Part shown: positions 31,021-42,313 of the stretch, in pieces
Layout of the letters: each line of letters opens with the position of its first letter
How positions within the stretch are numbered: the first letter of the stretch is position 1
From: Ampullaceana balthica
Taxonomy: Eukaryota; Mollusca; Gastropoda; Lymnaeidae
Direction of reading: 5' to 3'
Length of the DNA stretch: 64,000 nt
Assembly: GCA_944989445.1 (NCBI GenBank)
Contig: CALYLW010000688.1
Location: 38,866 to 102,865, forward strand
The notes under the pieces: generated by a model
What the model saw: only the letters and a program-made list of their open reading frames with translations
Database searches by the model: none
What the model was told of the DNA's origin: nothing
Translations under genes and position numbers: made by a program

Positions 31021-32000
31021 TCACCATATGCTCTTCGTATATCTGTCCTGTATGGCATATTGTTCGCTTATCAGTCTTTCTTTGAAATTCCTCAAAGGAC
31101 TTGCAGGGTTTTGACCAAACATTAACTCAAAAGGACTAAAACCTGTGCTTTCATGCTTGCTGCTGTTGTACGCAAATAGTACTAATATTCATGCCATTTG
31201 TCTTCATGGTCTATTGTAACCTTTACTAGCATATTCTTGATGGTTTTGTTTAGTCTTTCAATCACTCCATTTGATTGTGGATGGTAAATTGTGCTATGTA
31301 ACTATAATATTTACATTTTCATAATAGCTTGTGTCATCTGTCCCTTGAATCTCCTGCCATTGTCTGAAAGAAGTGTTTGAGGAAAACCATATCTGCTGAA
31401 AACATTAAGCAATTCGGTGCATATATTTTGTGCATCTATTCTTTTCAGTGGAATAGCTTAACCCCATCTGGTGGCTATGTTTACTATGGTAAGAGCATAC
31501 ATATGTTTTTTCTTTGACATCTTTTTGAATGGGTCTATTAGGTCTATGGCAATTTTCTCAAATAAAAAGTTTGCCTTGTCAGATGATTGTATTGGTGCTG
31601 TGTGTTTTCTATCTTTGGGATTATGTCGTAGACACACTGTACATTTCTTGATGCAGATTTCTTTTATCTGCCTAGCCATTTTAGGCCAGTAAAAGTTTTC
31701 TGCTATTTTAGCAATTATTTTCTTGGTGCCCATGTGTCCACATATAGGACTGTCATGTGTCATTTTTATAATAATTTCTTGTAAATTTTTTAGAAGAACC
31801 ACTCTTTTGCATGTACCTGCTTGTGCAATGTTTATCAATATGCCTTTATCTAGCTTGTAATTTTTGTTGTGGCCTGTTTCACTGTCTTTGATAAGTTTCA
31901 TTTTTATTTCCTTTATTGTGTTATGTTCTTCTTGAAGTTGTTTGAATTCTTGTTTTGACATTTGTTTGCTTCCTATTTCAAGTTTCTCATCAACTTCAAT
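31021..32000 (-). CDS. Integrase of the Gmr1-like element
   Basis: In frame 32333-31458: zinc-binding H-x6-H (THDSPICGHMG) and C-x2-C (KKCTVC), then the core with IAIDLIDPF (first Asp). It continues after a stop in 31457-31020: FSRYGFPQTLLSDNGRRFKG (second Asp, in SDNG) and HPQSNGVIERLNKTIKNMLV (Glu, in VIERLNK), so D,D,E are all there. The role is insertion of the cDNA. The chain follows the protease in the same ORF, which proves that the integrase precedes RT here. Confidence 0.88.
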
Positions 32001-32049
32001 GTCTATGTTCTGTTTTCTTTTTGTGGTGGCTCTGGTTTGTACAGTAGCA

Positions 32050-32333
32050 CATAATTGATAGCTGTTGTCACACCAAGCCTTGAACATCTCGTTAGAATTG
32101 TCAACAACACCTTCAATATTGCCTATGATAAGATCACAAATGGCATCTTTCAAAACTCTTGCTCGGACTTCACCTTGAAACCAGGATGAGTTGATGGTAA
32201 GAGTAGCAGTTGGACACTCTCTCTTTGTGCCATCAGCCATTATTAGTGTTTCTTTTTGACCATCACATTCTTTTTCTTCCAACATTCTGCTGTGTACCAC
32301 AATCGTTGTGCATCCTGAATCACGAAGACACAT
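32050..32333 (-). CDS. Aspartic protease region of the Gmr1-like element
   Basis: The frame that opens at 32333 starts MCLRDSGCTTIVVHSRMLEE, holding the D-S-G catalytic triad of a retropepsin. Flap-like text TATLTINSSWFQGEVRARVL and the second conserved region CDLIIGNIEGV (family IIGxD, here GN) follow within 90 residues. It runs without a break into the integrase. The stop before MCLRDSGC separates it from gag, so a frameshift or lost codon near 32340 is likely. Confidence 0.75.
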
Positions 32334-32512
32334 ACATTTTTAATTATTGATGTAAACTGAGTAGAATTTCAGCTTTCCATGACTGTTAATAGTATCACTA
32401 GATCTTGATTCTTCTTGTTTCATTTTTCCTTTGTCATCTACATCTTGGTAGTCATTCCTTCTCAAGGCTGATCAAAATCTCTGTATCTGGAGTTGTGATT
32501 ATATCTTCCTCT

Positions 32513-32713
32513 TCATGATCGTCTACCTTTGCTTTCAAAGTGACCTTGTCTAGATCTTTCTTCTGTTTTCTTTCTTATAGGGCTGCCATTAGGTGACACC
32601 TTATTTGGTTGTCCTTTATTGTGGTAACACTGCCTTGCCATATGTCCTGGCTTGTTACAGTACCAGCAAATAGTTTGTCTGTTGCCTTGGTTTGGCACAC
32701 TATGGTTTCTCAT
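32513..32713 (-). CDS. Gag zinc knuckle of the Gmr1-like element
   Basis: Frame contains CWYCNKPGHMARQCYHNKGQ, a perfect CX2CX4HX4C nucleocapsid knuckle, followed by a basic, Ser-rich tail. It binds the element RNA in related elements. It is separated from the capsid frame at 32714-33028 by a frame change. Confidence 0.9.
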   Translation of the reverse strand: MRNHSVPNQGNRQTICWYCNKPGHMARQCYHNKGQPNKVSPNGSPIRKKTEERSRQGHFESKGRRS

Positions 32714-33601
32714 TCATTGTCTTTTTTCTTTGATTTTATTTTGTACTGCTGCAAAGATATCTTGTCTTTTATCCATTTCTATATTTGGATCAGAGTCCTT
32801 GAATGTGCGTAATGCATTTGTTAGCTCTGCTTTATTACGAACTTTCTTATCACTTAAATATGTGAATAGAGCTGGTGTTGCATTTTCTAGGAACTTTTCA
32901 ATTAACACCATGTTTAGTATGGCTTTTGGATTGCTTGTATCTATTGCTGTAAGTTCCAGCCATTTTGTTAATTTAACTTGTGCTTCATGTACTATGATCT
33001 GTGGATCTTTGTCCATCTTGATTCTCATCTCATTAAATTCCTTTCTATAATCATTTACTGACTTCCCGAAATGACATAGAAGTGCCTTTTGACATTTTTA
33101 TATGTTTTTGTCTTCTTTAGCTATGCTGTTGTAAGCTTCAAATGCTTCTCCAGTTAGTTGAGTCATCAGTTGTGCTGGCCAATCTTCTTCATCATAACCT
33201 TTCATGGCCAATATGGATTCAAAATAATCCAGATAAACATCCATTTTTTCTTTCTTGCTATCATATTTTCTAACTTTGATAGTATCCTTCGGTGCTGACT
33301 TTCTATTTGTGTCATTACCAGGATTGTGGCCTCTACTCTCTAAATCAATTTGTAGATTTAATTTGTCAATTTGAAGTTTTTCAAGTTCTCTTCTTGCAGC
33401 TCTTTCATCTCTTTCAATTATTTGCTTTTGTCTCTCTTCTTCTTTAGCTTTACTTAGCTTCTCTTCTTCTTTAGCTACCTTGACTTTCTCTTCAACAAAG
33501 TCTTTCAATTCTTTTCCACTTAAGCCAAACTTTTCTGCTAAGGCAGTTAGTTTTTCATAGTAATCCATGTTTAGTTTTTTGGAATTGTATGAGTCAGGCA
33601 A
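32714..33601 (-). CDS. Gag (coiled-coil plus capsid-like) of the Gmr1-like element
   Basis: First frame 33601-33098 (167 residues): MPDSYNSKKLNMDYYEKLTA, a strongly charged helix (KVAKEEEKLSKAKEEERQKQ), then KMDVYLDYFESILAMKGYDE and WPAQLMTQLTGEAFEAYNSI, a capsid-type segment. Second frame 33028-32714: INKFLENATPALFTYLSDKK-like text (VLIEKFLENATPALFTYLSD) and a spacer to the knuckle. A stop/shift near 33060-33095 divides them. The segment YFESILAMKGYDEEDWPAQL resembles gag of Gypsy elements in fish and molluscs (SCAN-like dimer domain follows). Confidence 0.8.
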
Positions 33602-34465
33602 TTCGGTAATCGATGTAATTATTTATTTATTAAAGTATAAATACTCCAAATGAGAAAATCTTGAATTCAAAATATTTTAATTCTAATCCAGTGACGAATC
33701 GAAACCATTAAATTTAATTTTGAAAAAGTTAGGCAACAAATTATCCTCACACGGGAACTTCAGTATATTATATATATACGCTCCCTCAGATTGACAAAAC
33801 ACATCCGATGGTCCAAAATTTTGAATGAAATAAGTCAATTAGTCAAATTTTCCAATTTCCGAAATTTATAGTCGTTTTTAGACACTTCAGTTTAATCCAT
33901 TAATCATTAATCCAAATTGCAATTCTCAAAATTTCCATACAATGATTTCAATGAAGGAATAATAATATAAATTCAGTTCTTCACTTTGTTTGGAATTTAA
34001 CAACTTGAGGCACCATTATTGTTTATTTTCACAAAGCTCCTTGATACACGATTCACTGATTTAATTAGATTAACAGCTGTTCATAGCTTCTTAAAGGTCA
34101 AGGTTTGTTTTCAGTTATTTCTTGGAATTATCAGTAATAGCCTGTGTCATGTTGACACTGTGTGCTCAGCATGCTTTGCTATTGACCCAGATTCAGTGCG
34201 TCTAGCTGCAATGTGGGAAGTCAAGCCACCATTTTGAAAACTTCTTGTATCATATATTTCATTGAATTACAAAAGTTTATTTACTGCTGCTTACGAACTT
34301 GAATATTCACAAATTACGATGGCTCTCAAACATGTCTGCCTTAAATGAATACTTCCCTTTTTTGAATACACAAAATAATTGTCACTTCCACGAAGACCTC
34401 GTTCCTGTACTTTGTTCACTCAGGACTGATGGTAATCAGCAATTACTCTTACTTTCTGACACCAA

Positions 34466-34734
34466 TGTAACATCTTTGCGATATTTTACTTATTAATGTG
34501 TTTTATAGGCATTCTCACAATACACAATCTTGCATGCAATGATCCTCTGAAGAATTAGTTTCAATAAAATAACTTTAATATGTATACTATGTACAGGAAT
34601 ATATAATTTGAGGTTTCACAACGTGGAGACATCCGCCACACATGCGCCATTACACTCAGAACTTCTCTAACTCCTTTCGCGCGCTTTTACCCATGTGACC
34701 TCTCAGTAAATCATCTCGTGATTCTCACGTGACA
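34466..34734 (-). repeat. 5' LTR of the Gmr1-like element with primer-binding site
   Basis: 269 bp, TGTAACATC...CACGTGACA. Inner side on minus strand: TTGGTGTCAGAAAGTAAG, matching the first bases of a tRNA-Leu-type primer site. Followed by ATAAG duplication at 34735-34739. Confidence 0.92.
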
Positions 34735-34739
34735 ATAAG

Positions 34740-36297
34740 GCTTCTCTCACGCTTTCTCGGTCGATTTTGTTCCATTTAAAATATTAATATATCTGCCTAG
34801 CATGGCTAAGTTTTATAAACACACAAAGTCACGTTTACTATTATTTGACACCTTTATTTACATTCTGGTTAACAGCTTAAGCTATAGGTATTTTCTCGAA
34901 AGTTCCAACTTTAAATTATAACTAAACTCACGCCCACCTTACAGAAACTTGTAACGACTAAATCATTGGTGTAACAGTCTCTCGAATATACAAATATATT
35001 TCAAAGTGTTTTAACAGCTTTAACCTTTATTCATTTAAATTTAGAGAAGGGTTTCGATGGGGACCAAATATTATACATTGTGTTTGCTCAAACAATTCAG
35101 TCAGGGAAAAACGGGATAAGACATTAAATTTTCCCCCATTAGACATTAAATATATATTACAGTGACCTATCGGAAAATAAAATATCAGAATTTAAAAAAA
35201 AATATTTGAGATCGTACAAAAATCAAGTGAATAATACGACAGAAATTACATTCATAATCTGTCAAATAAATAGAGTAAAACTTTTAAATGTGTCTCTTAA
35301 AATAGACTTAAAATAACAGAGATGTTTCTAGCTTAACATTTATAAATTTCTAGAATATTTTAGATAAGTCCATATGAAGTGAATAAATAGACTTCCATGA
35401 AATTCATAATCTGATGATAAATAAGGTAAATTTTGAAAATCGTTTTATTAAACTCTGTTGAAAAATAAACGAAGTTCAAGCAAAAATGTATCAACAAAAT
35501 TTTCCAGAAAATCCCAAAATAAAATTCTATTACTTTAAAATTAATTTACATTTTGGAAAACCTAAGCACCACAAATCCATGGATGCGAACTTTGACTTAA
35601 GTTAATTCTTTTGTAACTCAATATTGTTAAATCTATTGTAAAGTATTTTTTAAAATGTTAAATAAAAGAAATTAAATAGTTGCGCCCAGCTCCAAAAGGA
35701 GTAGATTAGGTTGGTATTACATACAGTATTTTAAAGGGTCAAGAAGTGTGGTGTACCAAGTTTGGTCTATATCCCTCCAGCCAGTATCCAACGATTAAAA
35801 ATAATATTTGTAATATTAATAGAAAAAAAACCCGGACATTAAGGGCCCCTTGGCCCAAACGGTGCACGCTGTAAACCTCAAAACCCTGTAGATATAATCT
35901 TGATCATGATGGATATATGTGACAATTTTTGCCATGATCATGTAAAATTTAATAGTCTTAATATTTTGCTAAAATAATTTTTTCCCCTTCCATGAAGAAA
36001 TGGACATTAGGAGTTCACTGTCCTATAGTATTTTAAAATGGGCCATCAAACTTTAATGAAGCAAGTTTTGTAAATATTCATCCACATACCCTGTAGTCAA
36101 TTATTAAAATAATTTTATATAGCTCATAAAATGACAAAAAACGACATTTTGAATTGAATTATTGTATAAAATTCCATATGGTATGTTAATAATAGGGACA
36201 TGATTTTTTTAGCGGAAAGTTTTGTCTATCCCTCCACCCGGTTGCCAATGTTAAAATATATTAACGGTAAATGAAATTGGATCATATAACTACTCAC
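34740..36297. other. SAMHD1-like intron, no gene seen
   Basis: AT-rich with many short frames and no recognisable domain. The intron between 36448 and 37124 is the same. Confidence 0.5.
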
Positions 36298-36447
36298 TGT
36301 AGATCCTGTGACCGGTGGGCCATCAATTTGCTCCTTGATAAACAAAAGCTCATCTCCAGAGATACTATAGGCATTTTTCAGTATTTTTTTGACCTCTTTA
36401 TTTTTCAACAGCAGGTAGTTGAGCATTTGTGCTGACGGCACCTTGTG
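36298..36447 (-). CDS. SAMHD1: SAMHD1-like exon: H233 region to FIKEQI
   Basis: 150-bp exon (50 codons, phase 0 both ends). Acceptor gattcttcacag follows a pyrimidine-rich tract; donor is GTGAGT. The start, HKVPSAQMLNYLL, aligns with human HEQGSVMMFEHLI, so the catalytic histidine equal to H233 is kept. The end, ELLFIKEQIDGPP, matches human DICFIKEQIVGPL. A longer open frame runs upstream to 36528, but the upstream TTAG acceptor would be in the wrong phase for the previous exon. This exon is separated from its neighbours by TE-filled introns of about 17 and 20 kb. Confidence 0.88.
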
Positions 36448-37124
36448 CTGTGAAGAATCGAGGAATTCATTCAAACTAAGAAACTTAATGTAAATATGGT
36501 TTTCAAAGGAGACTTTAACGTTTAACATTTATATTAAATAACAATTAAAAACATAAAAAATATTGTTTTATGGAAAACCTATTATATAAACAAAAAGATT
36601 CCAGGTGATTTTAACAGTGAAAGATTTAGTGATAATAGATAATAATCAAAAACTTTCATCTAACTTTCATCTGTACACAAATATGATTCCCTCAATGAAA
36701 GTAACTGACTTAGTTAAAACAATATGATGCAAGTGTAACATTCCAGCTAATTAAAATAAATATCTGTGAAATTAGTTGGTATATTTTAAAATAATAATGC
36801 GTCTAATCAATATTTATCAATCTAAATCCAATAATATAATAGCATTTAAACTTTAGGACAAAAATGTGTAGCTAGCAGATATAAAAAACAATTCAGAACT
36901 AAACACGAATCAGGAAAAAGAATCATTAAAATCATTCACAAACAATAAGAGAGATTTCAATTTCAACAAGAGTGCGCACCCATACTTATACCAATTCCAC
37001 AGAACATATAAAATACATAAAATAATTGTTTTATTTGGAATTTTAGAGTATGCGTGAACATTCTGTTAAAATTAAAGAAGGATTCGCCTTCATAAAGTAC
37101 ACACATAATCTCTACACTGCAGAG

Positions 37125-37999
37125 CAGGGGTGGCCAGACTTGTAGTAACTAAGAGCCATTTTAATTTTCAAAAATATTGTTGAGAGCCTCATCAATAAGG
37201 GTCACGACGCTAATTCTTTTAGTGATTAATTATTTTTTAAAAATTAGAATTTAATGATTTAAACATTTGATTTTTGTACCCTAAACCTTATGCTGAAGAA
37301 ATATACACAATTGACATATATTAAAATAAGTAAAAATTTATTAATAGACACACTTCATTAATACACTCATAATTATAATCAACATTAATTGTTATAATTC
37401 TGCTGGAAAACCTTTGAACAAGAAAGTTTCTTTAGATCTGGTTAGTATTAATAGTTGTGGTGTGAAGTTCTGTAAGAATATGGTCGTTTAGTATAAGTAA
37501 TATTCCATCGACAACATAACTTCCCTTAGTTAAAGTGACATCTTCTTTGCTGAAATCAGAAAGTAGTGTCTACTGCTGACACATTCCAAACATTAACTCG
37601 GCAACCTTGCACTTTCTTCATTAAGGTTAAGCGTAAATTATTTTCGACCCTTTGTTTCGGTCGAAATTACAGACATAATTTCGTTTATTTTTTTTTCTAT
37701 ATATATAATTCACCGAATCAAGAGCGAGTATATGCAAATAAGCATGAAGAAAGACCCTCGCTGGAGTCGACCAATCAGTTTATGGTTGGCAAGCAAAGAT
37801 GGTGGACAGGGAGGTGGGTGTTATCGAGACCAAAGATGCTTTTTGAGTTTAGTTTCGTTGTTCTTTCACAAAATAACATGCATTTCGTAGTGTAGTGGTT
37901 ATTACATCCGCCTTTAAAATTTCATAAGTTATTCGCTAGCTGCAATGTGAACAAAGAAGAGCCGCATGCGGATCGCGAGCCGCGATTGGGACACCATTG
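37125..37999. mobile_element. hAT-type MITE or deletion derivative
   Basis: Left end CAGGGGTGGCCAGACTTG..gagcca, right end cgcgagccgcgattgggaca then CCATTG (inverse CAATGGTGTCCCAATCG). The left end is the well-known CAGGGGTGGCCAAAC type; both have gagcc sub-terminal text. Flanking 8-mers (ctgcagag, taatagag) match only in part. No transposase motif inside. Confidence 0.55.
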
Positions 38000-38721
38000 T
38001 AATAGAGAATAAAATTTCAATTATAAAACATAATAAATAACTGAAATATATATCTATGTCTTTATATTTGGGATCAGCCGGATATGTATTTTTTAATATT
38101 TGCCGGATCCGGATAGTTTGGCCCTAATATTTGCCGGATATGAATTCCGGATCCGGATATCTTCACATTTAAGTGTAAGAGCTAATAGGGTGTACTTTAC
38201 TACTTTATATCTAGTATTTAATTCTATTTATTAAAATATTTCTTATCCTACAAATGAAGAGTATCTGCTATCTATGTTGTGACATTGTAAACTACAACGA
38301 TGAACATTTTACAACGAATTGAATGAACGAACTTAAACCAAGTTCAACTAACTTTGTAGTGTGTACCAAATGAACTGTTTTGTATTGAGTATGTAGTGTG
38401 GTGTACAAGAAGTCGTGATCTAGAGCTATAATAAAACATTTCTTTTATTCAGACGATTTAAGTTTAATATGTCATGTTGTTTGTTAACTTAGTTTGTTAT
38501 CGTATGTAGTAAAATTATATCTATACTTGTAATAACTTTAAACTTAATATTTTTTTCTAGTATTGAAATTGATTGTTTTACTAAGATGGATTTGAATGAT
38601 TTCATGATCAACGCTTGTTAATTTGTTTATTTTGTTATATATTAATAATTTGATGTATAACTTAATTTGTTACTAAACTTATTTTGTATAATTATAATAT
38701 TCACAATTGACTAATAATCGG

Positions 38722-39955
38722 CATCATTCCGTCTCGCGAGACGATGGTGCATCACTGTTGAGTTGGATTGCATTTCCTTGAGTGGCTGTGCAGTTATATC
38801 CTTGAGTGACAGTCTTTACCACAGCTTTTACACACGAATTCTGTGCTACCAAATTGTTTTGCCTTTTTCCTAGCTCTTCTTTCTGTAGCCTCCTCCATCC
38901 TTCGCTCATCGGCTACTATGACGCTCTCTTTGACAACTGTGCGCCACGTAGATCGGTCTTCTGCCTTACACTCCCAGTCGCTTGTGCATATTCTGGCTGC
39001 TTTCATGTCCCTTTTGGCAGACATCTTTAAATCGCAGACATAGGCGACCTGTCTTCCTCTTTCCCAATGCCAGTTCTCCATATAGCAGGTCCTTGGGGAT
39101 TCGGCCTGGACTCATTCTTTTAATATGTCCTAGCCATCTAAAGCGTCTTTCACTAAGGATAGAGAACATGCTTTGGATATTGGTGCTCATTGGGACCTCA
39201 GTATAAGGCACCTTGTCTTGCCATTTATGCCTAGGATGCGTCGCAGGCATCTCAAGTGGAAGCTATTAAGCTTGCGCTCTTGGGATGTATAAGTGGTCCA
39301 TGTCTCGCTCCCGTATAGCAGTGTACTAATGACGCAGGCTTTTAAGACACACAGTTTGGTTTTCTCTGTTAACTTGGTGTTTTGCCACACCCGTTTGCTT
39401 AATTTAGCCATTGTGGCAGCTGCCTTGCCAATTCTACTGTTTATTTTCTCTTCAATGGACAATGTATTGGAGACCTTGGAACCCAAGTAGGTGAAGCTGT
39501 CCACAACCTCCAAGTTTTCATTTTCGATATTGATGGTAGGAGGAGGTTGTGTGTCTTGGGCCATGATGTTTGTCTTTTTCAAGCTGATTTGCAGACCAAA
39601 TTCTTTGCAGGCATTGGAGAAGCTTGACACGAGTTGTTGCAAACCAGTTTCTGTGTGTGCTGTTAACGCCGCATCATCCGCAAAGAGTAGCTCACGAATT
39701 AGGATATCTGTCGATTTTGTCTTGGCTCGGAGGCGGGCAGTGTTGAAAAGTCCTCCATCTCTGGTGTGTAACCAGATTCCATCACTGCTATCCTTGAATT
39801 CGTATCGAAGCAGTACAGAGAAGAATATTGCGAACAGTGTTGGTGCAAGTAAACAACCTTGTTTAAATCCGCTGCTGACAGGAAAGGCTTCTCACCTAGC
39901 TCCATCGAGCTGCACTGTGCCCTGCATATTTTATTGTTTCTTCACAATTGACTAG
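38722..39955 (-). pseudogene. LINE C: 3' part of RT with finger domain
   Basis: Minus strand from 39955: FKQGCLLAPTLFAIFFSVLL, TKSTDILIRELLFADDAALT (catalytic FADD present), FGLQISLKKTNIMAQDTQ, FTYLGSKVSNTLSIEEKINS, CVISTLLYGSETWTTYTSQE (39642-39187), then RFRWLGHIKRMSPGRIPKDL (39250-38966) and the terminal finger at 38840: C-x2-C then a stop where the family has Gly (CHSRI, stop, LHSHSRKC). The 3' end is gtctcgcgagacggaatgat. It is 5' truncated. Same superfamily as LINE A but a different family. Confidence 0.85.
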
Positions 39956-39959
39956 AGTT

Positions 39960-41455
39960 TTAAAATTATAAGACTGAAGAAGATATAACAAAGCCACTGG
40001 CCCAGATGAATTGCCTGCAAGGTTATTAAAAGAACTAAGCAATGAACTGTCCCCAATCCTTGTAGTTCTTTTTCAAGCCTCTCTAAACCAGGGTAAAGTG
40101 CCCCAGGATTGGAAATTAGCTAACGTAACTCCACTATTTAAGAAAGGTGATAAATCAGACCCTGGTAATTACAGACCTGTATCACTTACTAGTATCACCT
40201 GTAAATTGCTAGAACACATAATATATAGTAAAATAATTATCCACCTAGACAAATATAATGCCCTATGCCCACATCAACACGGCTTTAGAAAAAACAGATC
40301 ATATGAAACACAATTAATAGGTTTAATAGATTAATTATCAAAAGGCTTAGACAATAATGATCAAATAGACACAATATTACTTGACTTCTCAAAAGCATTT
40401 GACAAAGTTCACCACATTGGTTTACTTAAAAAACTTAACTACTTTGGAATCTCAGGTCCCTTACATCACTGGATCCAAGACTTCCTTTTGGGAAGGGAGC
40501 AAACTGTAATAATTAATGGATCTAAATCTGCACCAATAAAGGTTAACTCAGGAGTTCCACAAGGAACTGTGCTAGGTCCCTTACACTTTTTGATTTATAT
40601 AAATGATTTACCCAACAAAATCTCAACATGTACAAAAGTTAGGTTATTTGCTGATGTTTGTATAATCTATAGAACAATTAAATCAGAACAAGATAGCAAA
40701 ATTTTACAAAAAGACCTAGATGAATTGATAAAATGGGAAACTAACTGGAGTATGAGTTTCCACCCAGAAAAGTGTCAACTGTTAAGAGTAACAAAGAAAA
40801 AGAAGCAAATAAATTCAAAATATTACATTCATGGAAAAGAACTGACCCAAACTAAAGATGCAAAATACTTAGGAGTCTTAATAAATGAGAAACTATCATG
40901 GAATCCCCATGTCAATGAAGTTATTAAAAAATCAAATAAAACCTTAGGCTTTATAAAAAGAAACTTTAACAAATGTAATAGAGATATAAAACTAAAATGC
41001 TACCTCACTTTGGTGAGACAAATTCAAAAAAGAGCTGCCACATTCATTACTGGAGAATATTCAAAACTGACAAGAATAACACCATTAGTTAAATCATTAA
41101 ACCTTGAAACACTAGAGGATAGAAGAACCAAGAGCAAAGTAGTAATCATACATAAAGCAATTAATTCTAATTTAGAAATACAACACAAAGGTAACTTAAT
41201 ACAGCCCTCAGATAGACATAAGGATAAAAAAACCTTTCTTATTCCGTATGCAAGAACAAACACATACACATTTTCATCCTTCCCGTCCGGAATTCGGGCG
41301 TGGAATGGGTTACCTGAAGAATCCAGGAAAAAAAACACATCATTTAAATCTCTAATAAAAATGCAGGACTAAACACAAACCATAGATAAGCGTAGGACGC
41401 AATAATCTTCTTTATAGAAGGAGCGTCTGTAAACAGATATGATAAGATAATACGT
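39960..41455 (+). pseudogene. LINE D: reverse transcriptase with damaged catalytic site, SINE partner
   Basis: Frames 40011-40334 and 40488-41372 (plus a bridge between them). Motifs: ATGPDELPARLLKELSNEL, NVTPLFKKGDKSDPGNYRPV, SLTSITCKLLEHI, HQHGFRKNRSYETQLI, LLDFSKAFDKVHH, SGVPQGTVLGPLHFLIYIND and KYLGVLINEKLSW. These are typical of jockey/CR1-like LINEs. The catalytic box reads RLFADVCII, so the second Asp of FADD is Val. A stop TAA at 40333 and a deletion near 41020 (after YLTLVR) remove part of the thumb. The 3' end (41385-41450: gacgcaataatcttctttat then agaaggagcgtctg, agataagataa-like tail) equals the tail of SINE family S1. Confidence 0.9.
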
Positions 41456-41869
41456 GAGACAAGCGACATTTTTATTTTTTAGTTCACAAATCAAATTCCA
41501 ATTGCAACTGCCATTTAAAGTTTAACGGAAAAAACAACAAAGAATATAAAATTATTACAATGATATAACTTATATCATATAACGGTCAGTAAAATGTTTA
41601 AATGTAAATGCTGAATTCAAAGTATTGAATGATTGACTACTGTCAACGTATCAGTCAATAACAAAGAAGTTAAAAACGAAAGCCAACACTTAGCCTGTCC
41701 CAGTTTCCAAGGCTTTTGTTTAACTATAAATAATATAGTATACACTAATAATTACAAATTTAACTTACAATTATTATTTTTTAACATAGAATTATTCTTT
41801 TTAGCATAAAATTAATATATAACAATGAAAATAATAGTTAGTAGTAACTAGTTCCTAGTAAGTTGTAAC

Positions 41870-42075
41870 ATGGTACTCAGCAGTACTTGTTACCTTTAAG
41901 TTTGTGGTTTGTTTCTTCAATTTTTAAGTTTCGAAAAATTAAGTATTTGTCATACTCAAATTCTTTTTCAAGAACAATAACATCCCAAGTTTGTTCGGCG
42001 ACAAGCGAGAACGCTTATCAACATTTATCTTCCCCGCCATGATGAATGCTCTCTCACTATCCATTCTTGTTAAAT
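41870..42075 (-). pseudogene. hAT C-terminal dimerisation remnant
   Basis: Minus strand translation includes SERAFIMAGKINVDKRSRLS followed by PNKLGMLLFLKKE, the hAT dimerisation motif ((S/T)ER.FS.AG....RSRL.p..v..L.FL). Only about 65 residues remain. It is placed just inside the right end of the CCGGATATCC element, suggesting that element was an autonomous hAT once. Confidence 0.75.
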
Positions 42076-42313
42076 GTACTGATTTCTGGGTATTTTTTTT
42101 TACTTTTTATATATTTGTTTATAAATAAACAAATATAATATAATAATAATATAAATTTAATTTGATTTCAAAAAATCTTTACTACATTGATATCCGGATA
42201 CTATCAGGATCTGCCATAAGTGTTTGCCGAATCCGGAGAGAGGCAAAAACCACGATATAAGGTCCGGATATCCGGCATGCCGGATATCCGGCAGTGACCT
42301 AATATATATATAT

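Larger units (their letters stand above)
22507..34734 (-). mobile_element. Gypsy-class LTR retrotransposon with copia-like pol order (Gmr1-like), two LINEs nested inside
   Basis: Flanked by 5-bp duplication ATAAG (22502-22506, 34735-34739) and LTRs 22507-22759 and 34466-34734. On the minus strand the coding order is gag (33601-32714), zinc knuckle (32713-32513), protease (about 32333-32080), integrase (about 31900-31020), reverse transcriptase (28560-28330 continuing at 24420-23657) and RNase H (23480-23130). The integrase stands before the reverse transcriptase. LINE B splits the space between integrase and RT, LINE A splits the RT; removing them leaves about 6 kb. Ty3/Gypsy RT similarity with copia-like order is the hallmark of Gmr1 elements. 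Confidence 0.88.
38060..42300. mobile_element. hAT-like element with CCGGATATCC-rich ends, LINEs inserted
   Basis: Both ends hold repeated ccggatatcc/ggatccgg palindromes (38070-38160 and 42188-42290); the right terminus reads ggatatccggcagtgaccta. A minus-strand hAT C-terminal remnant sits near the right end (41870-42075). LINE C (38722-39960) and LINE D (39960-41455) fill the middle. The left terminus is decayed. Confidence 0.5.

Noticed and set aside
36448..36528. Longer N-terminal extension of the SAMHD1-like exon (to 36528)
   Set aside because: The alternative TTAG acceptor is out of phase with the preceding exon, and the extra residues have no match in the family.
37117..38006. Perfect 8-bp target duplication for the hAT-type MITE
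   Set aside because: Flanking 8-mers ctgcagag and taatagag agree only in part, so the claim was lowered to a probable element.
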